Counted from the first letter of the stretch, positions 44,973 to 53,945 are shown. The stretch: 64,000 bases of DNA from Spirosoma endophyticum (GCF_900112365.1 NZ_FOLQ01000007.1:291469-355468); one strand, 5' to 3'. Numbers and translations are program-made. The notes: generated by a model from the sequence alone, not told the origin.

Positions 44973-45764
44973 TCAACCGACGTGCTGGATGGGGAACATC
45001 CGGGAATTATTACTTCTCAGTAAGGCCTTGAAATTTGTCCCGAAGGCTCGCTTAAACATCCGGTCAAAATGCGATTGGTCTTTAAACCCATACTGAACGG
45101 AGGTCTTTCCCAACGGGCTACGCTGGCGAAACACGTGTTGAATCACCCGTTTCATACGCGTCCAGATCAGGTATTGACTGAACGACATACCTAGTTGCTC
45201 CCCAAACAGATGCCTGGTCCGTTCGACCGATAGCCTTAACAACGGCGCCAGATCCGATAAGGTCATTGGTTGCTGAATGTGCCCATCGATATAGTTTAGC
45301 AATATCTGGATTCGGGAATCAAACCGGAAACCCTGGGAGTGGTCAGGAAACCCAAAAAGGAGGCCCAGTAACTCTTGCGCGCGTGTCGGAGGGGTATTCT
45401 CCGGTTGGACAAACGACCATTCCGGGTTTAGGGCGGAGACTTGCACCGACAAATCCAGCCAGAGTTGACCATTGAGCAACGTCAGCAGGCGGTGATACAG
45501 GGGAGAGAGAAGATCGATGTAATAAATGAGTAGGGTGGCCTCGGACGCACTCAGAGCGTGAACGGTATTGCGATTGACCAGGATAGCGGTTAGTCCGGGC
45601 ACATGCTGGTTGTCGAGTTGGCCGCAAAAGGTACCCTTGATACTGACTACGAGTTTAAGGCCTTGAAACTGATGGGGGGCGAAGGAGGGCTTATGAGCGA
45701 CAAAGCAAAGGAGATCGTTAGCGAAGTTCAGCACGGTCGGAAGGGGCAAATAGTACTCCCGCAA
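44973..45764 (-). CDS. AraC-family transcription regulator, copy 1
   Basis: A 263-residue regulator. The N-terminal 150 residues form a variable cupin-like sensor part with FVAHKPSFAPHQFQGLKL and the conserved VNRNTVHAL and LIYYIDL. The C-terminal AraC HTH pair lies at about 165-255: MTLSDLAPLLRLSVERTRHL and SVQYGFKDQSHFDRMFKRAF. It is a paralog of 45920-46702 and closest to 53193-53945. It likely binds a small ligand and controls nearby genes. A TTAGCCG motif lies 24-43 nt upstream of its ATG, overlapping the likely promoter, so autoregulation is plausible. Confidence 0.9.
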   Translation of the reverse strand: MREYYLPLPTVLNFANDLLCFVAHKPSFAPHQFQGLKLVVSIKGTFCGQLDNQHVPGLTAILVNRNTVHALSASEATLLIYYIDLLSPLYHRLLTLLNGQLWLDLSVQVSALNPEWSFVQPENTPPTRAQELLGLLFGFPDHSQGFRFDSRIQILLNYIDGHIQQPMTLSDLAPLLRLSVERTRHLFGEQLGMSFSQYLIWTRMKRVIQHVFRQRSPLGKTSVQYGFKDQSHFDRMFKRAFGTNFKALLRSNNSRMFPIQHVG

Positions 45765-45778
45765 ATAGACGGTATAAC

Positions 45779-45786
45779 CAAATCTA
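45779..45786 (-). promoter_or_regulatory. Candidate -7 box of AraC copy 1
   Basis: TAGATTTG on the minus strand fits TAnnTTTG exactly, 15 nt before the ATG at 45764. The motif copy at 45788-45807 begins one base upstream and covers the -33 to -10 interval. Confidence 0.45.
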
Positions 45787-45787
45787 T

Positions 45788-45807
45788 AAATAGAACTTTA
45801 CGGCTAA
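45788..45807 (-). promoter_or_regulatory. TTAGCCG motif, copy 3
   Basis: Sense orientation TTAGCCGTAAAGTTCTATTT. It sits directly upstream of a -7-like box and 24 nt before AraC copy 1, the best-placed copy for an operator or promoter element. Confidence 0.6.
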
Positions 45808-45919
45808 ATGTTTAAAAAAATTTAATTTTTTAAACTACAACTACATGTTTAAGAATTTAAGTTTAAAAATTATCTATAAGATTCAATAATTGACATCTCT
45901 TATGTTTACCATTTGGGTA

Positions 45920-46702
45920 TTAGTCAACAAATGGAATAAGAAACTGAGTATGAATATTCTTCTTCAGCAGATACGCCGGATTTGACCCGAACATGCGTTT
46001 AAAAATCCGGTTGAAATGCGACTGATCCGCGAATCCATAGTGATGAGCGGCTTTGCTTAACGTAAGGTCTTCGTTCACCACGGAATGGATAACCAGTTTT
46101 ATACGTTTCCAGAGGACGTACTGCCGGAAAGGCGCACCGATTTCTTCGTCAAATAAATGCCGGGTACGATCGGGAGAGAGGGAAATGAGTTCGGCCATTT
46201 CCACAAGAGACAGCGTCTTTTTATGCAAATGCTCATCCACATAATTGACAATTTTCGTAACCCGTTCATCGATCGCCAACGTATCATCGCGCTGAAACAA
46301 GGGGAATAGCGCATTCATTACGTCAAAGGCAAGGCCTGGAGTAATATTTCCCTGCAGGTTCTGCTGCCCCTGGTCAAGTATCTGTCTGAGCGGTTCGGCA
46401 ACCACCTGGTCACTAATGTTTACCCAGGCACGTTCGCCTAAAAACGTGAGGATGGTTCGCCCCAGCAGACTCCCCGGATCAATGCAGTAAACCAGCACGC
46501 TCGCCCCTACGGCCTCACAGGCATGGGGTGTACTTCGGTTCAGGATGTGACCAGAGACGTTGGTCAGTTTCTGACCATCCAATAAGCACGAGTACGTTCC
46601 CTTAAAACTGACAACCAGTTTCAGGCAGTGGTAGAAATGCTCGCTCATGCTGGCGTCATGCGCCACAAAACAGATTACTTCATTGGTGAATAGAGGGGTC
46701 AT
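45920..46702 (-). CDS. AraC-family transcription regulator, copy 2
   Basis: A 260-residue regulator with a sensor part (FVAHDASMSEHFYHCLKL, LNRSTPHACEA, LVYCIDPGS) and a C-terminal HTH pair at about 165-255 (LSLVEMAELISLSPDRTRHL, AAHHYGFADQSHFNRIFKRM). It is the more distant of the three paralogs in this region. It shares strand with AraC copy 1 but has about 155 nt between them, so they are likely transcribed separately. A TTAGCCG motif lies 98-117 nt upstream. Ligand unknown. Confidence 0.9.
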   Translation of the reverse strand: MTPLFTNEVICFVAHDASMSEHFYHCLKLVVSFKGTYSCLLDGQKLTNVSGHILNRSTPHACEAVGASVLVYCIDPGSLLGRTILTFLGERAWVNISDQVVAEPLRQILDQGQQNLQGNITPGLAFDVMNALFPLFQRDDTLAIDERVTKIVNYVDEHLHKKTLSLVEMAELISLSPDRTRHLFDEEIGAPFRQYVLWKRIKLVIHSVVNEDLTLSKAAHHYGFADQSHFNRIFKRMFGSNPAYLLKKNIHTQFLIPFVD

Positions 46703-46799
46703 AACGAGGGCGCTGTTTGGTCAACCTGGTTGGCTGCCTACAGGCAGGACAGCCGTCAGATCGTTGTATGGCGCAAATGTTAGGACAATTGATCCCTAA

Positions 46800-46819
46800 A
46801 AATAGAACGCAGCGGCTAA
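46800..46819 (-). promoter_or_regulatory. TTAGCCG motif, copy 4
   Basis: Sense orientation TTAGCCGCTGCGTTCTATTT, 98 nt upstream of AraC copy 2 and pointing towards it. Confidence 0.6.
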
Positions 46820-46894
46820 AATTTGGGGCATACCCCTCTTTTCACCCACCGGGTTGGGCAGGCGTTTAGCAAGTGTTGGCTTAGTTTACCCCAC

Positions 46895-47066
46895 CCCCGG
46901 CCCCTCCCCTTGAACTAAGGGGAGGGGTGACTTACTAGCCCCTCTCCTTCGTTCAAAGGAAGGGGTGACTTACGGACACTAGCCCCTCCCCTTCGTTCAA
47001 AGGAAGAGGTGACTTACGGACACTAGCCCCTCCCCTTCGTTTAAGGGGAGGGGTTGGGGTGGGGTG
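46895..47066. repeat. GC-rich palindromic tandem array, 44-bp period
   Basis: Four units, each with a CCCCTCCCCTT / AAGGGGAGGGG hairpin core. Units 2-4 start at 46937, 46981 and 47025, so the period is 44 bp; unit 1 is 38 bp. The last unit ends in GGTTGGGGTGGGG. Spacers carry GTGACTTACGGACACTAG. It lies between two minus-strand genes, just beyond the stop at 47081. Dispersed palindromes with this core are familiar in Cytophagales (from memory). It is not a CRISPR: repeats are longer than spacers and spacers are alike. Confidence 0.8.
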
Positions 47067-47080
47067 AGTACGTATTACCC

Positions 47081-47713
47081 TTAGGAAGACAGGCTGATGT
47101 ACTGATTGGTGATCGGAAACAATTCGGCTCGTTTGACCAGAAAATGAGCGACATCGGCCCGGCTGATCTTCCCGATCTGCATGCCCTTCACCAACCTGGT
47201 CTCTACTCGATACAGGCCCGTAAACGCATCGTCGATAAGCCGCCCCGGACGTACAATGACCCAGTTCGGATAACGCGACGTAATCAGTTCTTCCATGGCT
47301 GTTTTATCGGCATAAACGGCTTTGAGCAAAAAGCGCATGACCAGACTCATCAGAAAAGACTGATAGTGAGCACTATCGCCCGCACCAAAACCGGTAACGA
47401 CCAGTAATGGCGGCTGTACGTTCAGTTCCGCCAATGCCTGGAGGAGCACCCTGGCCGACTCGGTATAGAGCGTCGTGGCTTTGGTGCTGCTTCCCGTTCC
47501 AATCGTTACGATAATAACGTCTGACCCCGCAACCGCCTTTTTCACATCGGCAAGTGAGGTAGATGATCCCTGAAGGCTGATCAGGTTGGGTTGATCGGGC
47601 AACGTGTCTATATGACGTGATAACGCAACGACTTTGTTTCCATTTTTTAGCGCCTGCTGAACCGTCAATAGCCCTACCCCCGCCGATGCTCCGATAACCG
47701 TAATTTGTTTCAT
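47081..47713 (-). CDS. NAD(P)H-binding atypical short-chain dehydrogenase-like protein
   Basis: A 210-residue protein with a Rossmann start ITVIGASAGVGLLTVQQALK (glycine-rich GASAGVG loop, residues 7-13), VVALSRH after beta-2, and VIIVTIGTG. VVTGFGAGDS marks the catalytic-site strand and VIVRPGRL the usual NmrA/BVR-B-like motif. No YxxxK is present, as in atypical SDRs. Probable role: NAD(P)H-binding reductase or redox sensor. Upstream lies a hairpin, then the TMEM175-like gene. Confidence 0.8.
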   Translation of the reverse strand: MKQITVIGASAGVGLLTVQQALKNGNKVVALSRHIDTLPDQPNLISLQGSSTSLADVKKAVAGSDVIIVTIGTGSSTKATTLYTESARVLLQALAELNVQPPLLVVTGFGAGDSAHYQSFLMSLVMRFLLKAVYADKTAMEELITSRYPNWVIVRPGRLIDDAFTGLYRVETRLVKGMQIGKISRADVAHFLVKRAELFPITNQYISLSS

Positions 47714-47742
47714 TGATGTACTGACTTGCTACGTAAGAACCC

Positions 47743-47774
47743 GGTCTGAAAACCGACCCGTTGGCTTTCAGACC
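47743..47774 (-). terminator. Hairpin between two minus-strand genes
   Basis: GGTCTGAAA (47743-47751) pairs with TTTCAGACC (47766-47774), with inner CCGA/TTGG pairs. It lies 45 nt beyond the stop at 47820. It has no T run. Confidence 0.4.
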
Positions 47775-47819
47775 AGGTAAGAAATAATTTTCAGACAGTT
47801 TTTAAGGAAAAAGGGTTTT

Positions 47820-48455
47820 TCATTCCTTGAACGACACCGCCCAGTAGATCCAGGAAATCACATTGGCACCAATACCTAACCAGGGATTGACGAAAGACAG
47901 CCCAAAACAGATCAGATTGATCAGCACCCCAATCTGATAGCTTTTACTAACCGTCGCTACGACTTCGTGCGTTGCAAAGGCGTGCAGCAGCCCTTTGGAT
48001 TTGGCAGCGGCTATTCGCCAGACGAGCAGAAAGGCAAAATTGACCAGCAGAAAATACCCCGTATAAAACTCGACGGCAACATTCCGGGCTTCCGTGTCAA
48101 TAAACTGCCCGACCGTTTTGGTGGGAAAAGGAACCAGGGCGACAATGAGCAATAAAAGACCATTGGTCAAAATCAGGCTGCTGTTGGGCTTTTTGATGAA
48201 TTTAAACATCTGGTGATGGGCGAGCCACATCAGCAGGACCGTCGCAAAACTATTGATGTAGGCCAGGTATTTGGGCCATAATTCGGCAATATGGGCCAAC
48301 AGACTGGCGTCCGTAGCGCCCTGGTATTCTTCAACACCGATTTCCAGGGCCAGTAACGTAATAGCGACCCCAAAAATACCATCGCTAAAGGCCTCTACCC
48401 GGCCCGTGCTTTCATCCCGTTCGGCCAGTTCCAGGGATACAGGTTCAGTCTTCAT
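47820..48455 (-). CDS. TMEM175/DUF1211-family membrane protein
   Basis: A 211-residue integral membrane protein with about six helices. It carries the family hallmark EAFSDGIFGVAITLL (FSD motif, about residues 21-35) in helix 1, then LAYINSFATVLLMWLAHHQMF. Bacterial TMEM175 proteins form potassium-selective channels, so cation conductance is probable. It starts within the last 11 nt of the DUF481 gene, so the two are co-translated, an unusual partnership that may link outer-membrane and ion functions. Confidence 0.88.
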   Translation of the reverse strand: MKTEPVSLELAERDESTGRVEAFSDGIFGVAITLLALEIGVEEYQGATDASLLAHIAELWPKYLAYINSFATVLLMWLAHHQMFKFIKKPNSSLILTNGLLLLIVALVPFPTKTVGQFIDTEARNVAVEFYTGYFLLVNFAFLLVWRIAAAKSKGLLHAFATHEVVATVSKSYQIGVLINLICFGLSFVNPWLGIGANVISWIYWAVSFKE

Positions 48456-49230
48456 CGATTTCTTCGGAATGGTTTTTAAATATATTCGTAATGGTCAGGC
48501 CAAAGGAGACGATAAAATCGTATTTGGATTTCTCCACCAACACTACGTTTTCGTGGATATACTCCAGGTTTCCCCGTAAGGCCACTTTCCGGCTAATGGG
48601 TACCTCAGCACCTGCCAGAGCATATACCCGGTTGTTTGGTCCCTGAAAAGCAGGCTGCCAGTTTACCTCGTAGACCAATCGCACCCGGCCACCCGGCAGC
48701 GACTGGGTACCCGCCACGAAAGCCTGCAGACGCCATTTGGTGATCACATCGCTGGTGCCGGCGTAGTTTTCAAAGTGATCCCCTTCGTATTTGCTCCGTT
48801 CGTAAATGACGGCGCTCCCAACCCGTAAGTAACTGTTCTGATTACCGAAAACCCGGTAGGCAGCGCCAGGCCCTACCTGGTACTGAAAGTCGATTCCCCG
48901 TCGCAGGCTTTTAGACAGGGAGACAATGACAAACGGATACAGGCGCCGTCGCTGACCGTAGGAGAGGATATTCCGGGACGTAACATCATTCGTTGTTATT
49001 TCATGATCGCGGTTCTTGTAGGTATACGAGGTGCCGGAATAAAGCCCCCATTTGGGACCATTGTGGGCTATTTCCGCCCGGGAGGAGGAGATAAAATCAT
49101 TTACGTTACCGCCTAAAACAATACCGGTGGCTGTAATCCGGTACTGCCACCGGGTGGTATCCACTTCATTAATTTGTGCGAAAGCTGAACATGTTACTAC
49201 TAAAAGTAATGAGGTAATTGTAAATCGCAT
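48445..49230 (-). CDS. DUF481-type outer-membrane protein
   Basis: A 261-residue protein from ATG 49230 (MRFTITSLLLVVTCS); a longer in-frame start would add 22 residues before the signal, which ends SAFAQ. Alternating beta strands such as YRITATGIVLGGNV, WGLYSGTSYTYKNR and YLRVGSAVIYERS, closed by FIVSFGLTITNIF, suggest a small beta barrel of the DUF481 family. Its last 11 nt overlap the TMEM175-like gene. A degenerate TTAGCCG motif lies 90 nt upstream. Function unknown. Confidence 0.75.
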   Translation of the reverse strand: MRFTITSLLLVVTCSAFAQINEVDTTRWQYRITATGIVLGGNVNDFISSSRAEIAHNGPKWGLYSGTSYTYKNRDHEITTNDVTSRNILSYGQRRRLYPFVIVSLSKSLRRGIDFQYQVGPGAAYRVFGNQNSYLRVGSAVIYERSKYEGDHFENYAGTSDVITKWRLQAFVAGTQSLPGGRVRLVYEVNWQPAFQGPNNRVYALAGAEVPISRKVALRGNLEYIHENVVLVEKSKYDFIVSFGLTITNIFKNHSEEIDED

Positions 49231-49319
49231 GAGTATACTGTTTAGCCTGCCGAAGACCATTTTTAACGGGCAGGCATCGTTTATAATCGACCGCAAAATT
49301 GGCCAACTCAGCGACGGGA

Positions 49320-49339
49320 TAATTGAACGTTGCGGTCGT
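49320..49339 (-). promoter_or_regulatory. TTAGCCG motif, degenerate copy 5
   Basis: Sense orientation ACGACCGCAACGTTCAATTA. The centre ACCGCAACGTTCAATT keeps the motif core but the left end differs. It lies 90 nt upstream of the DUF481 ATG. Confidence 0.35.
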
Positions 49340-49505
49340 TTTTAAGTCAGACAACCTTATACAATACCCTGGAATGGCATTGTTTAGCCTTTTTCAGCGC
49401 GCTTTGTGGGTGACACAAGCGTTTGACTAAAGCCGGTGATGCTGCTTTATCGTAGACACAGGACGTTGCCAACGGCCGATTCTATAGGCGACGGCGTCTT
49501 TTTAC

Positions 49506-51506
49506 TTAATGACCTTCAACCGTTTCTGTAGGGGACAAGGGCGGGTTGGCCCCGTTCGGCCAGCTAAGCGTAACTGTCGTGCCCTGCCCCATGTGACTTT
49601 CCAGCTTTAGCTCACCCTTATTGTAGCGCATCAGCTCGTTCGATAAGGCCAGACCTAGTCCTGTACCCTGTTCAGGGCTGGGCTCCGGCTTGCTCGAACC
49701 CGTCAGATCCATCCCGATGCCCGTATCCGCAATGCGAAGACGTGTCATGGCAGACGCCTGAAAACTATCAATGTGAATAGCACCACCCGGCGGGGTAAAC
49801 TTAATGGCATTGTGCAGAATGTTGCGCAGCACGAGTAGCGATAGGGTTTCATCCATCCAGACCTCGGCGGGTGACAGATCGACCGTAACCCGTAGTTGCT
49901 TTTGCCGAATGAACTCCCTGAACAGGGCCAGTGTATCCTCGACCAGCTCACCCAGACTCACCAGCTGTGGCCGTAGCTGTAGCCCCTGCTGCTGCTGGAG
50001 CGACCAGTAGAGCAGATTGTCCAGCGTATGGGACAGGGCGTCTACTTTCTGTTCCAGCCCGCTAAAATCATCCTCTGATAAACGCTCACTTTTTTTCAAG
50101 CGTGAAAAGCTGAATTTCAGGCTGGCGACGGGACTGCGTAAGTCGTGGCCCAAAATAGAAAAAAGCTTGTCTTTGAGTCGATTGGCTTCTTCTAACTGAG
50201 TGGCCTGCGTCTGAATTTCCTGCTTTTGCCGGATTAGTACGTTCTGGGTGAGGTAGGACCGCCGGAGAAAGTAACTGATGATACCCAGGCCAAGAACCAA
50301 TGCAAACATACCCAGCACGAGCTGACGTTTCTCCTGAGCTGCCTTCAGGTGTTGAATCTGGGAATTTTTATTCAGCAACTGAATGGCATTCTCTTTTTTA
50401 TCTAATTCGTAGCGAGCCTGAATCTGGGCGATCTTTTCATTTTTTTCCTGACTAAATACACTGTCTTTCAGAACGACATACGCCTGGTGGTTGTGTAGTG
50501 CCTCCTGATATAGCCCACTGGCTTCCTGGATGGCCACGATCGTGGGCAGGACCGACATGACAATACTGGGTAACGTACTTTGGTGCGCATAGGCTAACGC
50601 TTTGGTAGCCGCCTGCAGGCTATGCTTGTCAAGGCCCTGGCTTTGATAATTCTGGGCTAGCGCGTTCCACACATTAGCTAACCCTGGAATATCACCAGCC
50701 TCCTCATTCATTCTGATTGCTGTTTTCAGTAACAGTGCCCCCTCCCTGAACCGATTGCGGTGGCGCAGGTTATTTTCCATGGCGGTAATGACCACAGTTA
50801 CATAATAGGCCCTGTTTTTGCTTTTTGCATAAGCGAGTTTAAGTGCTTTTTCATAATAAGGCCAGGCTTTGTCATAGAATTTCTGCTCCTCATACTGGCT
50901 AGCCTTAAGCATGTACACATTCACTAAAATACTGTTGTTCCCTGTCTGACTGGCAAAATGAAGTAATTGATCCGTATAAATCTGTTGAAAACGGATATCC
51001 TTCATGGTTTTATAAATTTCAATCAACAACGTATATGTCGCACCGATGACAAAATTATTGTTACTATTTTTTGCAAATGACAATGTATAAAGGGATTGCC
51101 TGATCGCTTGTTCGTAATCCGACTGAGCGGCATACTTTATTGCCAGGGCGTAGAGACATCTTCCCAAGCGGTTCATATCCTTCGCCTGACGTAAAAACAC
51201 TATCGACTGCTGCAAGGCGTTAATGCTTTTGTCGAGTAGCCTTTTCGAGCCATAATAAAGCCCTAAATGATTATAAAGCCTTCCCAGATAAGCGGAAGAC
51301 TTAGCTTTAGTCGCTAGGGGTAATGCCTGTTGCACGAGAATGTATACAGAATCGACCTTATCTTGCTGATAAAGTGCGTCGATTTTCTCACAATAAAGCC
51401 GAAGCCGGGTTGTATCGGACTGTGCCGATGCAGTCTTAGCCGTTTGACCATAGGTACAAACGACCAGGAGCCACAGCAGACCAATCAACGTGGAATTTCT
51501 GACCAT
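49506..51506 (-). CDS. TPR-containing sensor histidine kinase
   Basis: A 666-residue kinase. Signal ends VVCTYGQ. About 40-345 are tetratricopeptide-like repeats facing the periplasm, followed by a coiled coil, one membrane helix (LVLGMFALVLGLGIISYFL, about 396-414), a second coiled coil and the kinase core. The H-box is GHDLRSPV with His454; the N-box RNILHNAIKF, G1 IADTGIGM and G2 GTGLGLAL are intact. It should autophosphorylate in response to an external signal. The LytTR regulator is encoded 327 nt upstream on the same strand. A HisKA kinase with a LytTR partner is less common than a LytS-type one. Confidence 0.92.
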   Translation of the reverse strand: MVRNSTLIGLLWLLVVCTYGQTAKTASAQSDTTRLRLYCEKIDALYQQDKVDSVYILVQQALPLATKAKSSAYLGRLYNHLGLYYGSKRLLDKSINALQQSIVFLRQAKDMNRLGRCLYALAIKYAAQSDYEQAIRQSLYTLSFAKNSNNNFVIGATYTLLIEIYKTMKDIRFQQIYTDQLLHFASQTGNNSILVNVYMLKASQYEEQKFYDKAWPYYEKALKLAYAKSKNRAYYVTVVITAMENNLRHRNRFREGALLLKTAIRMNEEAGDIPGLANVWNALAQNYQSQGLDKHSLQAATKALAYAHQSTLPSIVMSVLPTIVAIQEASGLYQEALHNHQAYVVLKDSVFSQEKNEKIAQIQARYELDKKENAIQLLNKNSQIQHLKAAQEKRQLVLGMFALVLGLGIISYFLRRSYLTQNVLIRQKQEIQTQATQLEEANRLKDKLFSILGHDLRSPVASLKFSFSRLKKSERLSEDDFSGLEQKVDALSHTLDNLLYWSLQQQQGLQLRPQLVSLGELVEDTLALFREFIRQKQLRVTVDLSPAEVWMDETLSLLVLRNILHNAIKFTPPGGAIHIDSFQASAMTRLRIADTGIGMDLTGSSKPEPSPEQGTGLGLALSNELMRYNKGELKLESHMGQGTTVTLSWPNGANPPLSPTETVEGH

Positions 51507-51833
51507 TCGGGTGCAGTTAGTTTATAACGTTTTACTAAAAGAATCTTGTCCAGCTACCTCCATCGAACCCGTTTACAGGGTTATGGTGGTGCTGGAAACT
51601 GTAAATGAATCAATAGAATGATTGACTGGACACGCCAGACAAAATCAGTCTTAAACCAGCTTGGCCAGCCGCCCCTAAACCTATGCGGCCATGTTACGAC
51701 TCCAGGGCAAGATGATACTGCCTGCCAGTAAAAGCCATTTTACAATAAAAATAGACGTGTAAGCACCTATACCGTTACGGCCAGCCTGCTACATACTTAG
51801 GAATAATCAGTAATGAAAATGCATTTTGTTTAC
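51507..51833. other. Intergenic region between LytTR regulator and kinase
   Basis: About 330 nt without a recognisable gene. The kinase may have its own promoter here. No clear -7 box or hairpin. Confidence 0.45.
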
Positions 51834-52529
51834 TTAGTGGTCTCCCTGTATAAACTGCCGGACTTTATCTGCATACTGAGTGCCCACCGGAAGTTTGATT
51901 TTATTGACCCACACACTTCGAGACTCAATAGCTGTAATCCAGTTCAGATTGACAATGAATGACTTCTGGATACGCATGAACGTATCAGCAGGTAGTTGCA
52001 TCTCAATCCAGGAGATCGTATGACTCACGATCGTTACGGTTTGTGGGCTATGTATTTTAGTATAGTCTCTGTGGGCTTCAACAAAGCAAATGTCTTTAAA
52101 ACGAAAGGGTATTGTTTGCCGGTTTGCCTGGAGAAAAATAAGGTTCTGACTTATTTTTTTTACCGCTGTTGGGGTTTTATTAAACGCTCGTTTGATGGAT
52201 CGAAGCAAACGTGACGGCTCAAATGGTTTGCTCAGGAAGTCCGCTATCTCAAGGTCATAACAGGGCAAAGCATAACTTACGTTGGCAGATACCACAATGA
52301 CCGGAGGCCGATTTTGGGTTTCTCGCAGAAAGTCGATGCCAAGTTGATCTGGCATCTGCATATCCAGGAAAATGAGATCATAGTGAATGGTTGCTAATCG
52401 ACTCAAGGCACTGGTGGCCGTATTACTGACGTCAATCTGTTGAAATATAAAAAGCGATGCCAATGTATCCTTGAGAAATTGAGCATCCTCATCCGTGTCT
52501 TCAATGATCAAACAGGAAAATTTATTCAT
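51834..52529 (-). CDS. LytTR-family response regulator
   Basis: A 231-residue two-domain regulator. Receiver domain 5-120 with acidic pocket E10/D11, phosphoacceptor D56 in LIFLDMQMP and K101 in FLSKPFE. LytTR DNA-binding domain about 130-230 (FRFKDICFVEAHRDYTKIHS, FMRIQKSFIVNLNWITAIES). It is the likely partner of the kinase encoded downstream. Targets unknown. Its start at 52529 follows a TATA-like AT stretch. Confidence 0.92.
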   Translation of the reverse strand: MNKFSCLIIEDTDEDAQFLKDTLASLFIFQQIDVSNTATSALSRLATIHYDLIFLDMQMPDQLGIDFLRETQNRPPVIVVSANVSYALPCYDLEIADFLSKPFEPSRLLRSIKRAFNKTPTAVKKISQNLIFLQANRQTIPFRFKDICFVEAHRDYTKIHSPQTVTIVSHTISWIEMQLPADTFMRIQKSFIVNLNWITAIESRSVWVNKIKLPVGTQYADKVRQFIQGDH

Positions 52530-53192
52530 ATGAATATATTTACTATTATATAGTATGCGTGGGATTTTAACAACGGTTTCTATTAAGTATGAATCAATGT
52601 TACTCCTGCTGCCATCAGTTGGGAATTTTGGAAGCTACAATGGGGTCTCCTGTACAGTCAAATATACTCGACAAACTTATTAGTCATAATTTTTCCAGTA
52701 AATTTTCTATCAGTAAACGTTAATTTTTGTCAGGACAACGTAGCGTTTCGTCAGCCGAAAATAGCTTTATAACCGGAGCGATCCATTTGACGGGTACTGT
52801 TGGCGATAAAATCTGTTGCCTCGATACCTAAAGTCTGTCTAACCTTTAGATGCAAGATGAATTTACGCAACTATAAGGTAAACGAAACGTATATGCAAGG
52901 TTTTATACTATGCCCACATGCCATCGGACTGTTAGGTAGGGTATCAAGTGACAGACGCTAGTTGCCACGCGCCTAGCTATCAGAACCAGATCCTCTTGAA
53001 AATTCGCCCGAATAAGAGTCTGGAACAGTCCCCTTTCTGGTATCGAGCGGGGTGTTTTGTCATGCAGTTCGTTCACCCTTTCGGTTAAGAAAAACCCGTA
53101 AGCATCCGATGATCGACGTTTATTCAAACGGGGTAGCTCGTCTGACGTAAGCATCCGTAACACGATCCGGGTATTATTTTCCACTCCCCTTC
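52530..53192. other. Divergent intergenic region, 0.66 kb
   Basis: Separates the LytTR gene from the third AraC gene. A 9-bp match to the TTAGCCG motif core (AACGTAGCG near 52736) has no flanking agreement. No convincing gene; a frame on the minus strand at 52903-53184 has no recognisable domain. Confidence 0.4.
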
Positions 53193-53945
53193 ATGACATA
53201 TCCCGCCGACGATCTACTTTATTTTGTGGCCCATCAGGCCACATTTGCCACCCACCAGTTTCAGGGTGTCAAGCTTATAATCAGCATTAAAGAGCCCTTT
53301 TATTGCCACCTCGACAACCAAGATTTGCCGCAGCTTACCGCGATCCTGATCAACCAAAACATTCCACATGCTCTGATTGGAAACGAGTCCACCCTACTAA
53401 TTTATTACATTGATGTCCACTGCCCCCTCTATCCTGTCCTAATCGCTTATCTGGGCCAATATGCCTGGCTGGATATGTCCCGGCAGTTCCAGTCCCTCTT
53501 CCCGGAATGGGCGCCCTTACTTCACCGGAACAGTTTACCTCAACTGGCTGACCAGTTGCTGAGACTTCTGTTCCCCTTTCCTGGGGAAGGACTGACGATA
53601 ACACCTGATGAGCGGATGCAGAAGCTGATGGCTTATATTGATGCGAATCTGGCTTATAGCATTTCCCTGACGGACCTGGCACGGGTAGCCTCCCTCTCAA
53701 CCGAACGGACCAGGCACCTGTTTGGTGAGCAATTGGGCATGTCACTCAGTCAATACCTGATCTGGATACGCCTGAAGCGGGTGATCCAGCATGAAGTGCG
53801 TCAGCGGAGTCCCTTAGGAGAGACAGCCCTTCACTATGGCTTTACGGACCAGTCCCATTTTAGCCGTACGTTTAAACGGTTCTTCGGTGCTGTCCCTTAC
53901 TACCTACTCAAAAACAAACAAATCAATTGGGGTAAGGTCAGGTAG
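53193..53945 (+). CDS. AraC-family transcription regulator, copy 3
   Basis: A 250-residue regulator closely related to AraC copy 1: FVAHQATFATHQFQGVKL versus FVAHKPSFAPHQFQGLKL, INQNIPHAL, LIYYIDVHCPLY. HTH pair about 155-245 (ISLTDLARVASLSTERTRHL, TALHYGFTDQSHFSRTFKRF). It is on the opposite strand and 7-8 kb from its two relatives, so copying plus inversion is likely. A TTAGCCG motif lies just beyond its 3' end and points towards the molybdenum genes. Confidence 0.9.
   Translation: MTYPADDLLYFVAHQATFATHQFQGVKLIISIKEPFYCHLDNQDLPQLTAILINQNIPHALIGNESTLLIYYIDVHCPLYPVLIAYLGQYAWLDMSRQFQSLFPEWAPLLHRNSLPQLADQLLRLLFPFPGEGLTITPDERMQKLMAYIDANLAYSISLTDLARVASLSTERTRHLFGEQLGMSLSQYLIWIRLKRVIQHEVRQRSPLGETALHYGFTDQSHFSRTFKRFFGAVPYYLLKNKQINWGKVR

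Noticed and set aside
46895..47066. CRISPR array
   Set aside because: Units are long palindromes with nearly identical spacers and no cas genes are near.
49320..49339. Treating the degenerate motif at 49320 as a full copy
   Set aside because: Its left end differs at several positions; kept only as a low-confidence copy.
52903..53184. 93-residue minus-strand frame divergent from AraC copy 3
   Set aside because: Plausible length but no domain, signal or membrane segment; too little support to call a gene.
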